A stretch of 64,000 bases of DNA from an uncultured Prevotellaceae bacterium (GTDB lineage Bacteria > Bacteroidota > Bacteroidia > Bacteroidales > Bacteroidaceae): positions 30,023 through 94,022 of the forward strand of contig CADCDK010000001.1 of the NCBI GenBank assembly GCA_902800185.1, written 5' to 3'. Position 1 is the first letter of the stretch; each line of letters begins with the position of its first letter. Positions 20,908-29,180 of this stretch are shown piece after piece. A model generated the notes under the pieces. The model did no database searches, was not told the DNA's origin, and worked only from the letters and a program-made list of their open reading frames with translations. The position numbers and the translations under genes were made by a program.

Positions 20908-20950
20908 GGGGAAGAATGAAAAGGCATAAGAGCCCTCATTCTTCCCTTTT
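20908..20950 (+). terminator. Rho-independent terminator after pgk
   Basis: An 11–12 bp stem (GGGAAGAATGA pairing with TCATTCTTCCC at 20936–20946) is followed by TTTT. It starts 15 bases after the pgk stop. Confidence 0.75.
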
Positions 20951-20980
20951 CCCATTCATGAACAAACAGCATGTAGAAAT

Positions 20981-22672
20981 ATGGACTGGTTAATCAACCT
21001 GTTTACAAACTCAGAGTCCGTGGCGCATATCACATTGCTTTATGCACTTGTCATCGCCATCGGAGTACTGTTGGGCAAGGTGAAGATATTCGGCATCTCC
21101 TTAGGAGTGACCTTCGTTCTCTTCGCAGGAATCCTGGCTGGACATATAGGCTTCACGGGCCCCACCCCCATCCTCACCTTCGTGCAGGACTTCGGACTGA
21201 TTCTTTTTGTCTTCTGCATCGGTCTGCAGGTCGGTCCCGGCTTCTTCGAGAGCTTCCGCAAAGGTGGAGTGACGCTCAACCTGCTCTCCACGTCAGCCAT
21301 CCTGCTGAACATCGCGGTGATGTTTGCCTGCTATTATCTTTTCTTCGACACCACCAATGCCCATAACCTTCCCATGATGGTCGGCACACTCTACGGAGCC
21401 GTCACCAACACGCCCGGACTCGGTGCCGCCAACGAGGCGCTGACATCAGTCTTTGCCGCAGGCGACGTTCCGCAGATTGCCTCAGGCTATGCCTGTGCCT
21501 ACCCCTTGGGCGTTGTCGGCATCATCGGAGCCACCATTGCCGTCCGCTACATCTGCGGTATCGACTTGGAGAATGAAGAGGAGAAACTGAACGAGGCAGA
21601 GGCCGAGAATCCGCATGCCAAACCCTATCAGCTCCACCTGAAGGTGACCAACGAGTTCATCACCGGGCGCACGCTGATGCAGATTTCCGAGTTCCTGAAC
21701 CGCGACATCGTCTGCACGAGAATCCTCCACGAGGACGACATCCTCATTCCCAACCGCAACACGACGCTTAGCCTTGGCGACAAGATGCTCGTCGTCTGTG
21801 CCGAAGCCGACGCCGATGCCATCCAAGCATTCATCGGCCCGAAAATTGACGAGGATTGGGTCGTTGAGGACACCAAGCAGCCCATGATCTCCAAGCGCAT
21901 CGTCGTGACGAATCCGAAGATGAACGGAAAGACTCTTGGCAAGATGCACTTCTCCAGCGTTTACGGTGTCAACGTGACCCGTATCACACGCCAGGGCATC
22001 GACCTCTTTGCTTCTCGCGACCACCACTTCCACGTGGGCGACAAGATCATGGTTGTAGGACCCGAGGAGAACGTCAACCGTGTTGCCGACCTCATGGGTA
22101 ACTCCGTGAAGCGTCTCGACGCACCCAACATTGCCACCATCTTCATCGGCATCATCGTGGGAATACTCTTCGGAAGCCTGCCCATTGCCATTCCGGGCAT
22201 GCCCGTTCCCCTGAAGCTCGGTATTGCAGGCGGACCGCTCATCATAGCCATCCTCATCGGACGCTTTGGCTACCGCATGAAGCTCGTCACCTACACCACG
22301 ACGTCTGCCAACATGATGCTGCGCGAGATTGGTCTTGTGCTTTTCCTCGCCAGCGTGGGCATCAAGGCAGGAGCAGGGTTCTGGGACACCGTCGTTGCCG
22401 GAGACGGACTGAAGTACGTCGGCACGGGTTTCCTCATCACCATCATCCCAATTCTGATTGTGGGAACCATCGCGCGCCTGCGCTACAAGTTCAACTACTT
22501 CACCATCATGGGAACGCTTGCAGGAACCTATACCGACCCGCCAGCACTGGCCTACGCCAACGCTTCGTGCTCGAAGGAGGCTCCCGCCATCGGCTATTCC
22601 ACAGTCTATCCCCTGAGCATGTTCCTGCGAATTTTCACGGCGCAGCTCATCGTTCTCTTCTGTTGCGGGTAG
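20981..22672 (+). CDS. AspT/YidE-family putative antiporter with RCK_C domains
   Basis: A 563-residue inner-membrane protein. Two halves of about five to six hydrophobic helices (about 15–195 and 385–560) surround a cytoplasmic region at about 205–370 with two TrkA-C (RCK_C) domains ([16 protein letters not shown] and [13 protein letters not shown]). The halves carry the repeated family motif ([18 protein letters not shown], then [18 protein letters not shown]). This is the architecture of the AspT/YidE/YbjL group, which includes an aspartate:alanine exchanger; the substrate here cannot be told. The gene stands alone between two terminators. Confidence 0.85.
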   Translation: MDWLINLFTNSESVAHITLLYALVIAIGVLLGKVKIFGISLGVTFVLFAGILAGHIGFTGPTPILTFVQDFGLILFVFCIGLQVGPGFFESFRKGGVTLNLLSTSAILLNIAVMFACYYLFFDTTNAHNLPMMVGTLYGAVTNTPGLGAANEALTSVFAAGDVPQIASGYACAYPLGVVGIIGATIAVRYICGIDLENEEEKLNEAEAENPHAKPYQLHLKVTNEFITGRTLMQISEFLNRDIVCTRILHEDDILIPNRNTTLSLGDKMLVVCAEADADAIQAFIGPKIDEDWVVEDTKQPMISKRIVVTNPKMNGKTLGKMHFSSVYGVNVTRITRQGIDLFASRDHHFHVGDKIMVVGPEENVNRVADLMGNSVKRLDAPNIATIFIGIIVGILFGSLPIAIPGMPVPLKLGIAGGPLIIAILIGRFGYRMKLVTYTTTSANMMLREIGLVLFLASVGIKAGAGFWDTVVAGDGLKYVGTGFLITIIPILIVGTIARLRYKFNYFTIMGTLAGTYTDPPALAYANASCSKEAPAIGYSTVYPLSMFLRIFTAQLIVLFCCG

Positions 22673-22722
22673 TGCGAGGCACTTCCAAGCATGCATTACG
22701 ATGCAATTTAATCACAAAAAAA

Positions 22723-22755
22723 TGGCAATCTCAGAACGGGATTGCCACTTTTTTT
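22723..22755 (+). terminator. Rho-independent terminator after the antiporter gene
   Basis: TGGCAATC pairs with GATTGCCA around a 9-base loop, followed by a run of eight T residues. It lies 50 bases after the stop codon. Confidence 0.8.
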
Positions 22756-22756
22756 G

Positions 22757-22820
22757 CATCATTTTATGTCATTTTCCATCATTTTTTGCATTATTTTCCA
22801 TCATTTTCTCCATCATTTTG
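22757..22820. repeat. Degenerate CATCATTTT tandem repeats
   Basis: Five or more imperfect copies of CATCATTTT with 2–5 base spacers run directly after the terminator T-tract. They lead into a stretch with AAAATGACAAAA repeats (about 22850–22884). No coding frame is supported here. Confidence 0.7.
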
Positions 22821-22920
22821 TACCCAAAATTGGTAAATGGTAGGGGGTGAAAATGACAAAAGTAGGGACAAAAATGACAAAATTGGAGTTAAAAACGCCT
22901 AAAAATAGGGGTAAAATGTA

Positions 22921-23374
22921 AAAATGTCAATTTTGTCAATCGTCAATTTTGTCATTTTCGGGAGTCACGGGGGCCATTCTCATGCGCGGGGAATAAGTTA
23001 ACTATATTAATTATATATATATTTATTTTATTATATATTATATATATAGGCGGAAATTTTTCTGCACGGCCAAAACGCCCCTGAATTGACAATTGACAAA
23101 ATTGACAAAATTGACATTTACGTTTTTGTCCAGTAAAAAAAATGCCCATCATCCATCAGTTTCCGATGTTGGTTGGAAGGTAAGTAAACGACCATCACGG
23201 AAGCAGCTTCCGTCGGCCACCTTCCATCGAAATGCCCGCCACAGGGCAGGCTAACGACGGGCTCGGAACAGCCGTAACTCATTTGCATGTCGGTTTTTAG
23301 TTAACGTCCGTTAAATGAAAGATTTTGCGAGCGGAAAATTTTTCCCGTCCTGCTTTTGGGCGTAAATTTGCAGT
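22921..23374 (+). repeat. Intergenic repeat element, copy A
   Basis: This gene-free stretch is related along much of its length to 49337–49844. The order is: a left arm of TGTCAATTTTG units (22921–22958); a core of about 110 bp with ATTCTCATGCGCGGGG and an alternating AT tract (22960–23069); AAAACGCCCC; a right arm of TTGACAAAA units (23084–23119), inverse to the left arm; a GC-rich part (about 23180–23270); then a block with palindrome TTAACGTCCGTTAA (23301–23314) and TAAATTTG (23363–23370). The copies look about 85% alike in the core by eye. No protein frame is credible. The element ends 12 bases before the cdd stop codon. Confidence 0.8.
23301..23370 (+). promoter_or_regulatory. Palindrome plus −7 box at the end of repeat copy A
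   Basis: TTAACG-TC-CGTTAA (23301–23314) lies 48 bases upstream of TAAATTTG (23363–23370). The same arrangement with the same spacing occurs in copy B. If active here, it would transcribe toward cdd on the antisense strand, because no plus-strand gene follows. Confidence 0.5.
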
Positions 23375-23385
23375 AGAAAAAGCCT

Positions 23386-23865
23386 TTAATGCATGTTGGA
23401 ATCAACGAAGATGAGGGGCATGAGATCTTTGACACTTTGAACACGATAAATACCTCGAGTACCGTAGAGGAGTACTTCCAGGGGGCGTTGATAGCGGTCT
23501 TCCATCTCAAGCATCACCTGCCGGCAGGCACCACACGGCGAGATGGGGTCGGGCATAAGACCGTTACTGTTCTTGGCGGCAATAGCGAGCATTGTGATGG
23601 CCTCATGGGGTTTCTGGGACTGTGCAGCGAAGATGGCGGAACGCTCGGCACAAAGTCCCGAGGGGAAGGCGGCATTCTCCTGATTGGCTCCAATGACGAT
23701 GGAACCATCGGCAAGCCTCAAAGCGGCTCCCACGTGGAAATGGCTGTACTTGGCATAGGAATTGTCGGTAGCCTTGATAGCAGCCTCCACCAGTTCGCGC
23801 TCATCGACGGAAAGCTCCTCCATCGAACAGAACTGCATCTGTATTTCTATTCTGATATTCTTCAT
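23386..23865 (-). CDS. cdd: Cytidine deaminase
   Basis: Zinc enzyme deaminating cytidine and deoxycytidine to the uridine forms in pyrimidine salvage. The 159-residue protein has the motif CAERSAIF (zinc Cys plus the proton-shuttle Glu) and PCGACRQVM with the two other zinc cysteines. NAAFPSGLCAER binds the substrate. It is the last gene of a minus-strand cluster, 29 bases after the lipoprotein gene. Repeat copy A begins immediately beyond its 3' end. Confidence 0.95.
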   Translation of the reverse strand: MKNIRIEIQMQFCSMEELSVDERELVEAAIKATDNSYAKYSHFHVGAALRLADGSIVIGANQENAAFPSGLCAERSAIFAAQSQKPHEAITMLAIAAKNSNGLMPDPISPCGACRQVMLEMEDRYQRPLEVLLYGTRGIYRVQSVKDLMPLIFVDSNMH

Positions 23866-23894
23866 GATGGTTATGTATTTAGGATTTAAGTTCT

Positions 23895-25355
23895 CTATTC
23901 TTGAGGTTTGTATTCATACGCTCCGATGTCGGGTGTTTCCTTGCGGGTGATGCCGTTGCGGTCAACGGGGAAGGCTGTTGCGGGGTCAGCCTTGCCAATG
24001 GCAACGCTCAGGCTGTCGAGCCGGAAGTCGTATTGAAGGTTGTTAAGGTCAATCTTGGCGAAGTGGTTGTATCCGAGACCCAGGGTGTCTTGAGGGTCTT
24101 CGTAGATGACATGGGTGAAATGGACGCTATCAGCGGTCTCGATGCGCGGGGTGCGAATGACGCAATGGTCGAACTGATAGCTGTTGAGGGAGGTGGTATC
24201 CGCATAAATGAGGAAGACATCAGAGCCGTAGCCTGTAATCAGGGTGTTCGTACAGGTAAAGCGCTCCATGGGGAATCTCTCATCAGTACAGCTAAGGGCG
24301 ACGGCCGATCCACCCAGAGGATAGAACTGGGCAATGGTGCAGGAGTTGATATCGACGATTCCACCCTCGAACTCAGCACAGAAGTACTCCGTATTGGTAA
24401 TCTGGCTGTTGATGACGCGCATCTGGCAATGCTGCGCCAACAGTCCTCCCCCCTGACAGTTGTGGATGGTGGAGGAAAGCAGTTCCAACTTGAGCTTCTC
24501 GATGTCTGCCGAGTCAGCGACAATCCCGTCGAAAGCGGAATGAAGGTCGGTATAGAGCAGTTGGTTTCCGTAGGAAGACTCATGGAGGTGAATGCCTTGC
24601 CACTGTCCGCTCACGTTGTCGTAGGGCAGGTAATCGAACATGCGGTCGATGCGATCTCCACGAAGCACGACGTTGTCGGTTGCAGTTCCCTGACAGAACA
24701 GGCGCCCATAGACATCGATGCCGGCATCGTTATGAAAATAGAGGGTGGTTCCTGCTCCAATCGTCAGCGTGACAAGGCTGTCCACCTTGATGCCGCCATA
24801 GATGACGATGGGCTTCGACGAGGCTATCAGGGTGTCGGTGGTGATATGCACGTCGCGCAAGAGGGTCGCGTCCCACGAATAGGCGTTGAGGTTCACCTTC
24901 TGCTCCACTCCACTCTCCAACCGGAAGACGAGGTTGTCTTCAAGATATGACGGGGAATCGCCATGATTATAGGCCGACGTCAGCTCCACGAAGACGCGGA
25001 TGCTATCGCCCTTGCGAATCTCGACATCGCTTGTCTGATAGCCAGCGGAGGAGCCTAAGTAGATGCCGTCCACATTGACGCGAAAGCCGCTTTGGTTGCC
25101 GTGCTCAAGCCGGATGTTGGAACAGCGGAGACCGTCGCCAGAATGATTATAGACCCAGAAGGAGCGCATGGCCGAGGGTACGTTGCTGAACACGGTGTCG
25201 AGCCTGACGGAATCGGTGGAAAAGGTCAGGAGCTTGTCGGGGGATGAGGAGAACGAATCGAAATCATCACTACACGAAGTGAAAAAAGACAGGCTCAACA
25301 TGCCCGTCAGAAGCAACCATCCTCCAATATTCAGCAAGCGTTTCAACATACTCAT
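23895..25355 (-). CDS. Lipoprotein with parallel beta-helix fold (choice-of-anchor Q type)
   Basis: The 486-residue protein starts with a signal peptide and lipobox (hydrophobic helix about 10–24, then FFTSC), so it is probably a surface or periplasmic lipoprotein. A second ATG two codons in is an equally good start. The middle (about 150–420) has repeated short beta segments with right-handed beta-helix spacing. The C-terminus ends in DRNGITRKETPDIGAYEY, the GAYEY ending of 'choice-of-anchor Q' proteins. No catalytic motif was recognised; binding or cleavage of a polysaccharide is only a guess from the fold. It begins 3 bases after the HAD stop. Confidence 0.75.
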   Translation of the reverse strand: MSMLKRLLNIGGWLLLTGMLSLSFFTSCSDDFDSFSSSPDKLLTFSTDSVRLDTVFSNVPSAMRSFWVYNHSGDGLRCSNIRLEHGNQSGFRVNVDGIYLGSSAGYQTSDVEIRKGDSIRVFVELTSAYNHGDSPSYLEDNLVFRLESGVEQKVNLNAYSWDATLLRDVHITTDTLIASSKPIVIYGGIKVDSLVTLTIGAGTTLYFHNDAGIDVYGRLFCQGTATDNVVLRGDRIDRMFDYLPYDNVSGQWQGIHLHESSYGNQLLYTDLHSAFDGIVADSADIEKLKLELLSSTIHNCQGGGLLAQHCQMRVINSQITNTEYFCAEFEGGIVDINSCTIAQFYPLGGSAVALSCTDERFPMERFTCTNTLITGYGSDVFLIYADTTSLNSYQFDHCVIRTPRIETADSVHFTHVIYEDPQDTLGLGYNHFAKIDLNNLQYDFRLDSLSVAIGKADPATAFPVDRNGITRKETPDIGAYEYKPQE

Positions 25356-25358
25356 TTT

Positions 25359-26003
25359 TTATATGAATAACGTGGAAAGTTCCGCATTATTATAATCATC
25401 CACCACTATATCTGCAAAGGGAGCAATGGCCTCGCAACTGTTTGTCGTGGCAAGTCCTACCACGAGCATGCCAGCCGAGCGCACCGAGCGCAAGCCGTTG
25501 AAGCTGTCTTCGAAACCCACGCACTCGCCGGGGCTGACGCCCAGTCTCTCCGCAGCCTTCAGATAGCAGTCGGGATGGGGTTTGCTCTGCGTGAAATCCT
25601 CTGAGGTCAGCACGGCGTCGAAGTACAAATCGAACTCGGGATGTTCGCGGCGCACGTTCTTCATCTTCTCCTGATTACTGCTCGTCACTACCGCCGTCAG
25701 GATTCCCTTTTCCTTCAGTCCTTTAATGAACAGCTCGAAGCCTCTCACATAGTCGAAGCTCATCTGCCGCTCGAAGTCATTCAGGCGCTGCGTGATCTTA
25801 GGTTGCTCATCCTGCAGGGATGCAAAGACCGACCCGTAGATCTGGGTAAGTGTCTGCCCCTTGATCTCATTCTCAAGCCCCGGACGCTCAGGGAAGTAGC
25901 GGCGACACTCACCACCCCAGAAGATGGAGTACTGGGGCTCGGTGTCGAAGATGACTCCATCGAGGTCGAACAGGGCTGCCCGTTTCTTTTGTCCGTCAAT
26001 CAT
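25359..26003 (-). CDS. HAD-superfamily hydrolase (beta-phosphoglucomutase-like)
   Basis: A 214-residue HAD-IA protein. Motif I is FDLDGVIFDTE with the nucleophile and second aspartate (DxD) near residues 13–15. VVTSSN near 105 is motif II, K-P-H-P-D near 142 is motif III, and GFEDSFNGLRSVRSAGM carries motif IV. The cap insert after motif I and the SFNGLRSVRSAGM segment resemble phosphoglucomutase or sugar-phosphate phosphatases. The substrate is unknown. It sits 12 bases after the tetR stop and directly before the lipoprotein gene. Confidence 0.85.
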   Translation of the reverse strand: MIDGQKKRAALFDLDGVIFDTEPQYSIFWGGECRRYFPERPGLENEIKGQTLTQIYGSVFASLQDEQPKITQRLNDFERQMSFDYVRGFELFIKGLKEKGILTAVVTSSNQEKMKNVRREHPEFDLYFDAVLTSEDFTQSKPHPDCYLKAAERLGVSPGECVGFEDSFNGLRSVRSAGMLVVGLATTNSCEAIAPFADIVVDDYNNAELSTLFI

Positions 26004-26015
26004 ACGCTCACCTCC

Positions 26016-26651
26016 CTACTCTTTCTCCTCCTTCATCCGCATGTCAATCTCGGCAATGCCCTTCTCCGTGCAGAACCCCCGGATAAAGAGCAGGATGATG
26101 TTGCGGAAGATGTGTTTCAATTCGTAGTCATTATACATGCGCGACTCCATCACGTGGTTCATCGATGCCTCGCCGATGCGAGAAACAATCTCATAGTCCA
26201 CGTCGGCACGGAAATAGCCGTCGGCAACCCCGCGCTGGAAGAAATCCCTCTTCTGTATGTCACGGAGCTTGCGGCACTCTCCAATATACTCCATCACGAG
26301 CGGATAGCGCTGAAGCTCCAACAGGAACTCCGGGATGATGTGGGAAAGCATGTCCATCTGCATGTGGTAGAACTCCATGAGAATATCTATCACATGATAC
26401 TCCTTGCTTGCAGAGAACTCCATCATGTGGCGGTTGTTCTGCTCCTCCATGTAGCGGATGCTCTCCAAGAGCAGAACTTCCTTGTTGGAATACACCTCAT
26501 AGAGGGTTCGTTTGGAGATTGTCAGATGATAGGCAATATCGTCCATCTTCACGGCTCGGATGCCTTTAGACATGAACTCGCGCATGGCGACCTGGAGAAT
26601 CTTCCACCTCAGGCTTTCTCTGTAGGCTTCGGGATTGATGTTCTTAGCCAT
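26016..26651 (-). CDS. TetR/AcrR-family transcriptional regulator
   Basis: A 211-residue repressor-type protein. The N-terminal helix-turn-helix covers about residues 18–62 (MREFMSKGIRAVKMDDIAYHLTISKRTLYEVYSNKE), matching the TetR_N pattern. The remaining ~150 residues form the ligand-binding region and share no recognisable motif. It is the first gene of the minus-strand cluster with the HAD, lipoprotein and cdd genes, and is divergent from the malic enzyme gene. It may regulate itself or the neighbours; no clear palindromic operator was identified in the intergenic region. Confidence 0.85.
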   Translation of the reverse strand: MAKNINPEAYRESLRWKILQVAMREFMSKGIRAVKMDDIAYHLTISKRTLYEVYSNKEVLLLESIRYMEEQNNRHMMEFSASKEYHVIDILMEFYHMQMDMLSHIIPEFLLELQRYPLVMEYIGECRKLRDIQKRDFFQRGVADGYFRADVDYEIVSRIGEASMNHVMESRMYNDYELKHIFRNIILLFIRGFCTEKGIAEIDMRMKEEKE

Positions 26652-26672
26652 AATTCAACACATTGTTTTCGG

Positions 26673-26680
26673 CAAAGATA
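26673..26680 (-). promoter_or_regulatory. Candidate −7 box for the tetR–HAD–lipoprotein–cdd cluster
   Basis: On the minus strand this reads TATCTTTG, 21 bases before the tetR start. The −33 element is poor. Confidence 0.5.
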
Positions 26681-26762
26681 CAAAAAAAGCAGGAAAACCG
26701 CTGTCAATTTAATGGTTTTTCTACTAACATTTCATGAAAAAAACCATTTTTCTTCACTTCTG

Positions 26763-26794
26763 TTTAACTATTTCGGGATTTTTGTGTAAATTTG
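26763..26794 (+). promoter_or_regulatory. Candidate promoter of the malic enzyme gene
   Basis: TTTA (26763–26766) and TAAATTTG (26787–26794) are separated by 20 bases, one base off the −33 consensus. The leader would be about 25 nt. Confidence 0.55.
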
Positions 26795-26823
26795 CGCAAG
26801 ACTTCACATAAACAAACATCATT

Positions 26824-29124
26824 ATGGTAAAGATTACGAAAGATGCCGCCCTGGCATATCACCAGTCGGGCAGGCCTGGAAAGATTGAGGTTAAACCCAC
26901 CAAACCCTATCGCACACAAACCGACTTAAGCCTGGCTTACTCACCTGGTGTGGCATACCCTTGTCTGGAGATTCAGGAGAACGCCGACAATGCCTACAAA
27001 TACACCGACAAGGGAAACCTCGTGGCTGTCATCTCCAATGGAACAGCCGTGCTGGGACTTGGCGACATCGGTGCCGTCAGCGGCAAGCCCGTCATGGAAG
27101 GAAAAGGACTGCTCTTCAAAATATACGGCGGTATTGACGTTTTCGATATCGAGATAGACGAGAAAGACCCGGAGAAATTCTGTGAGGCGGTGGAACGCAT
27201 CGCCCCCACTTTCGGAGGCATCAACCTCGAAGACATCAAGGCACCTGAATGCTTCTACATTGAGAACCGATTGAAGAACACGCTCGACATTCCCGTCATG
27301 CACGATGACCAACACGGTACCGCCATCATCTCCGCAGCAGGTCTGAAGAACGCCCTCGAAGTGGCTGGCAAGCGCATCGAGAACGTGCGCATCGTCGTGA
27401 ACGGTGCCGGAGCAGCTGCCATCTCATGCACCAAGCTCTACATGGCATTGGGAGCACGGAAGGAGAACATCGTCATGCTCGACTCGAAGGGAGTCATCAC
27501 CAGCGACCGCGAGAAGCTGACCGAACAGAAGCGTTTCTTTGCTACCGACCGATTAGACATTCATACATTGGAGGAAGCCATCAAGGATGCTGATGTCTTC
27601 GTAGGACTGTCAAAGGGAAACATCCTCACACAGGACATGATACGCTCAATGGCTCCCAAACCGATCGTCTTCGCGCTGGCCAATCCCGTCCCGGAGATTT
27701 CCTATGAGGATGCCATAGCCAGCCGCTCGGACGTACTGATGGCAACAGGCCGCTCCGACTATCCCAACCAAATCAATAACGTCATTGGATTCCCCTACAT
27801 CTTCCGCGGGGCACTCGACGTGAACGCACGCGCCATCAACGAAGAAATGAAAATGGCAGCCGTGCTCGCTATTGCCGACCTTGCCAAGCAACCCGTTCCC
27901 GACGTAGTCAACGATGTCTATAAGGTGAACAACCTCACCTTTGGCCCCGACTACTTCATCCCGAAACCCGTCGATCCGAGACTCATCACCGAAGTCTCTG
28001 CAGCGGTGGCAAAAGCCGCCATCGACAGCGGAGTCGCACGCCGACAGATTGAGGACTGGGAAGCCTACAAAGACTCGCTCTCCGTCATGCTCGGGCAGGA
28101 GACGAAATTGACACAGAAACTTTATACCACAGCGGCAGCTCACCCACAACGGGTGGTCTTTGCCGAGGGTACCCATCCCACCATGCTGAAAGCAGCTGTG
28201 CAGGCAAAGTCGGAAGGAATCTGCCAACCCATCCTGCTGGGCAACGACGAAATTATCGCACACATGGCCGACGAGCTCGACCTCAGCCTTGAAGGAATCG
28301 AGGTGGTGAACCTGCGACACCCCTCTGAACAGGAGCGACGGGAACGCTACGCACAGATTCTCACCAACAAGCGCCAACGCGAGGGCTACACCTATCAGGA
28401 GGCCAACGACAAGATGTTCGAGCGCAACTACTTCGGCATGATGATGGTCGAGACAGGAGAAGCTGACGCATTCATCACTGGCCTCTATACAAAATACTCG
28501 AATACCATCAAGGTTATCAATGAAGTCATCGGTATAAGACCCGAATATAAACACTTCGGTACCATGCACATCATCAACTCACCACGCGGAACGCTCTACA
28601 TCGCTGACACGCTGGTGAACGAGAACCCCGATACCGACACGCTTGTTGACATCACCAAACTCAGCTCCAACGCCGTGGAATTCTTCAATGAAAAGCCCGT
28701 CATCGCACTCATCAGCCACTCTAACTTCGGCAGCTCGTTCAGCGACGGAGCCTTGAAAGTGAAAAAGGCAGTCGAAAAGCTTCACAAGGAGGTTCCAGAA
28801 CTGGTGGTCGATGGTGAAATCCAGATCGGCTTCGCACTCGACAAGGAGCTGCGCGACACCCAGTATCCGTTCACGAAACTTTTAGGCAAGGATGTCAACA
28901 CGCTGGTGTTCCCGAACCTGACTTCCGCCCGCTCAAGCTACAAGATGCTGCAATCGCTGAATGCAGATGTGGAAATTATCGGTCCTATCCAGATGGGACT
29001 GAATAAAGCCATCCACTTCATCGACTTTGGCGCAAGTGTTCGCGATGTGGTTAACATCACGGCTGTGGCGGTCATCGATGCCTACGTTGGTAAGATAAAA
29101 GAAGCAAATAGTCAAAGAAAATAG
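26824..29124 (+). CDS. maeB: NADP-type malic enzyme with phosphotransacetylase domain
   Basis: Oxidative decarboxylation of malate to pyruvate, supplying reducing power. The 766-residue chain has an N-terminal malic domain (about 15–160, with [12 protein letters not shown] and [11 protein letters not shown]). A dinucleotide-binding domain follows (about 165–410, [14 protein letters not shown] and [11 protein letters not shown]). A C-terminal phosphate acetyl/butyryltransferase-like domain covers about 430–766. In characterised MaeB proteins this last domain is regulatory, binding acetyl-CoA rather than acting as an enzyme. The gene stands alone between its promoter and a bidirectional terminator. 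Confidence 0.93.
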   Translation: MVKITKDAALAYHQSGRPGKIEVKPTKPYRTQTDLSLAYSPGVAYPCLEIQENADNAYKYTDKGNLVAVISNGTAVLGLGDIGAVSGKPVMEGKGLLFKIYGGIDVFDIEIDEKDPEKFCEAVERIAPTFGGINLEDIKAPECFYIENRLKNTLDIPVMHDDQHGTAIISAAGLKNALEVAGKRIENVRIVVNGAGAAAISCTKLYMALGARKENIVMLDSKGVITSDREKLTEQKRFFATDRLDIHTLEEAIKDADVFVGLSKGNILTQDMIRSMAPKPIVFALANPVPEISYEDAIASRSDVLMATGRSDYPNQINNVIGFPYIFRGALDVNARAINEEMKMAAVLAIADLAKQPVPDVVNDVYKVNNLTFGPDYFIPKPVDPRLITEVSAAVAKAAIDSGVARRQIEDWEAYKDSLSVMLGQETKLTQKLYTTAAAHPQRVVFAEGTHPTMLKAAVQAKSEGICQPILLGNDEIIAHMADELDLSLEGIEVVNLRHPSEQERRERYAQILTNKRQREGYTYQEANDKMFERNYFGMMMVETGEADAFITGLYTKYSNTIKVINEVIGIRPEYKHFGTMHIINSPRGTLYIADTLVNENPDTDTLVDITKLSSNAVEFFNEKPVIALISHSNFGSSFSDGALKVKKAVEKLHKEVPELVVDGEIQIGFALDKELRDTQYPFTKLLGKDVNTLVFPNLTSARSSYKMLQSLNADVEIIGPIQMGLNKAIHFIDFGASVRDVVNITAVAVIDAYVGKIKEANSQRK

Positions 29125-29136
29125 ATAAAAACAAAC

Positions 29137-29180
29137 AGAGGGTTGTACCGATTCAAATCGACACAACCCTCTTCTTTTTT
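29137..29180. terminator. Bidirectional terminator between maeB and the GH2 gene
   Basis: AGAGGGTTGT (29137–29146) pairs with ACAACCCTCT (29163–29172), followed by CTTTTTT on the plus strand and preceded by A-rich sequence. It serves maeB and, on the other strand, the convergent GH2 gene, whose stop lies at 29179–29181 beside the stem. Confidence 0.8.

Noticed and set aside
23084-23119. Possible CRISPR-like direct repeats (TTGACAAAA)
   Set aside because: Units are 9–10 bp with no spacers and no cas genes; they form one arm of an inverted repeat.
22952-23152. 66-codon minus-strand open frame in the AT-rich repeat
   Set aside because: Its codons are the alternating AT tract and inverted arms of copy A; low-complexity and not conserved as a frame in copy B.
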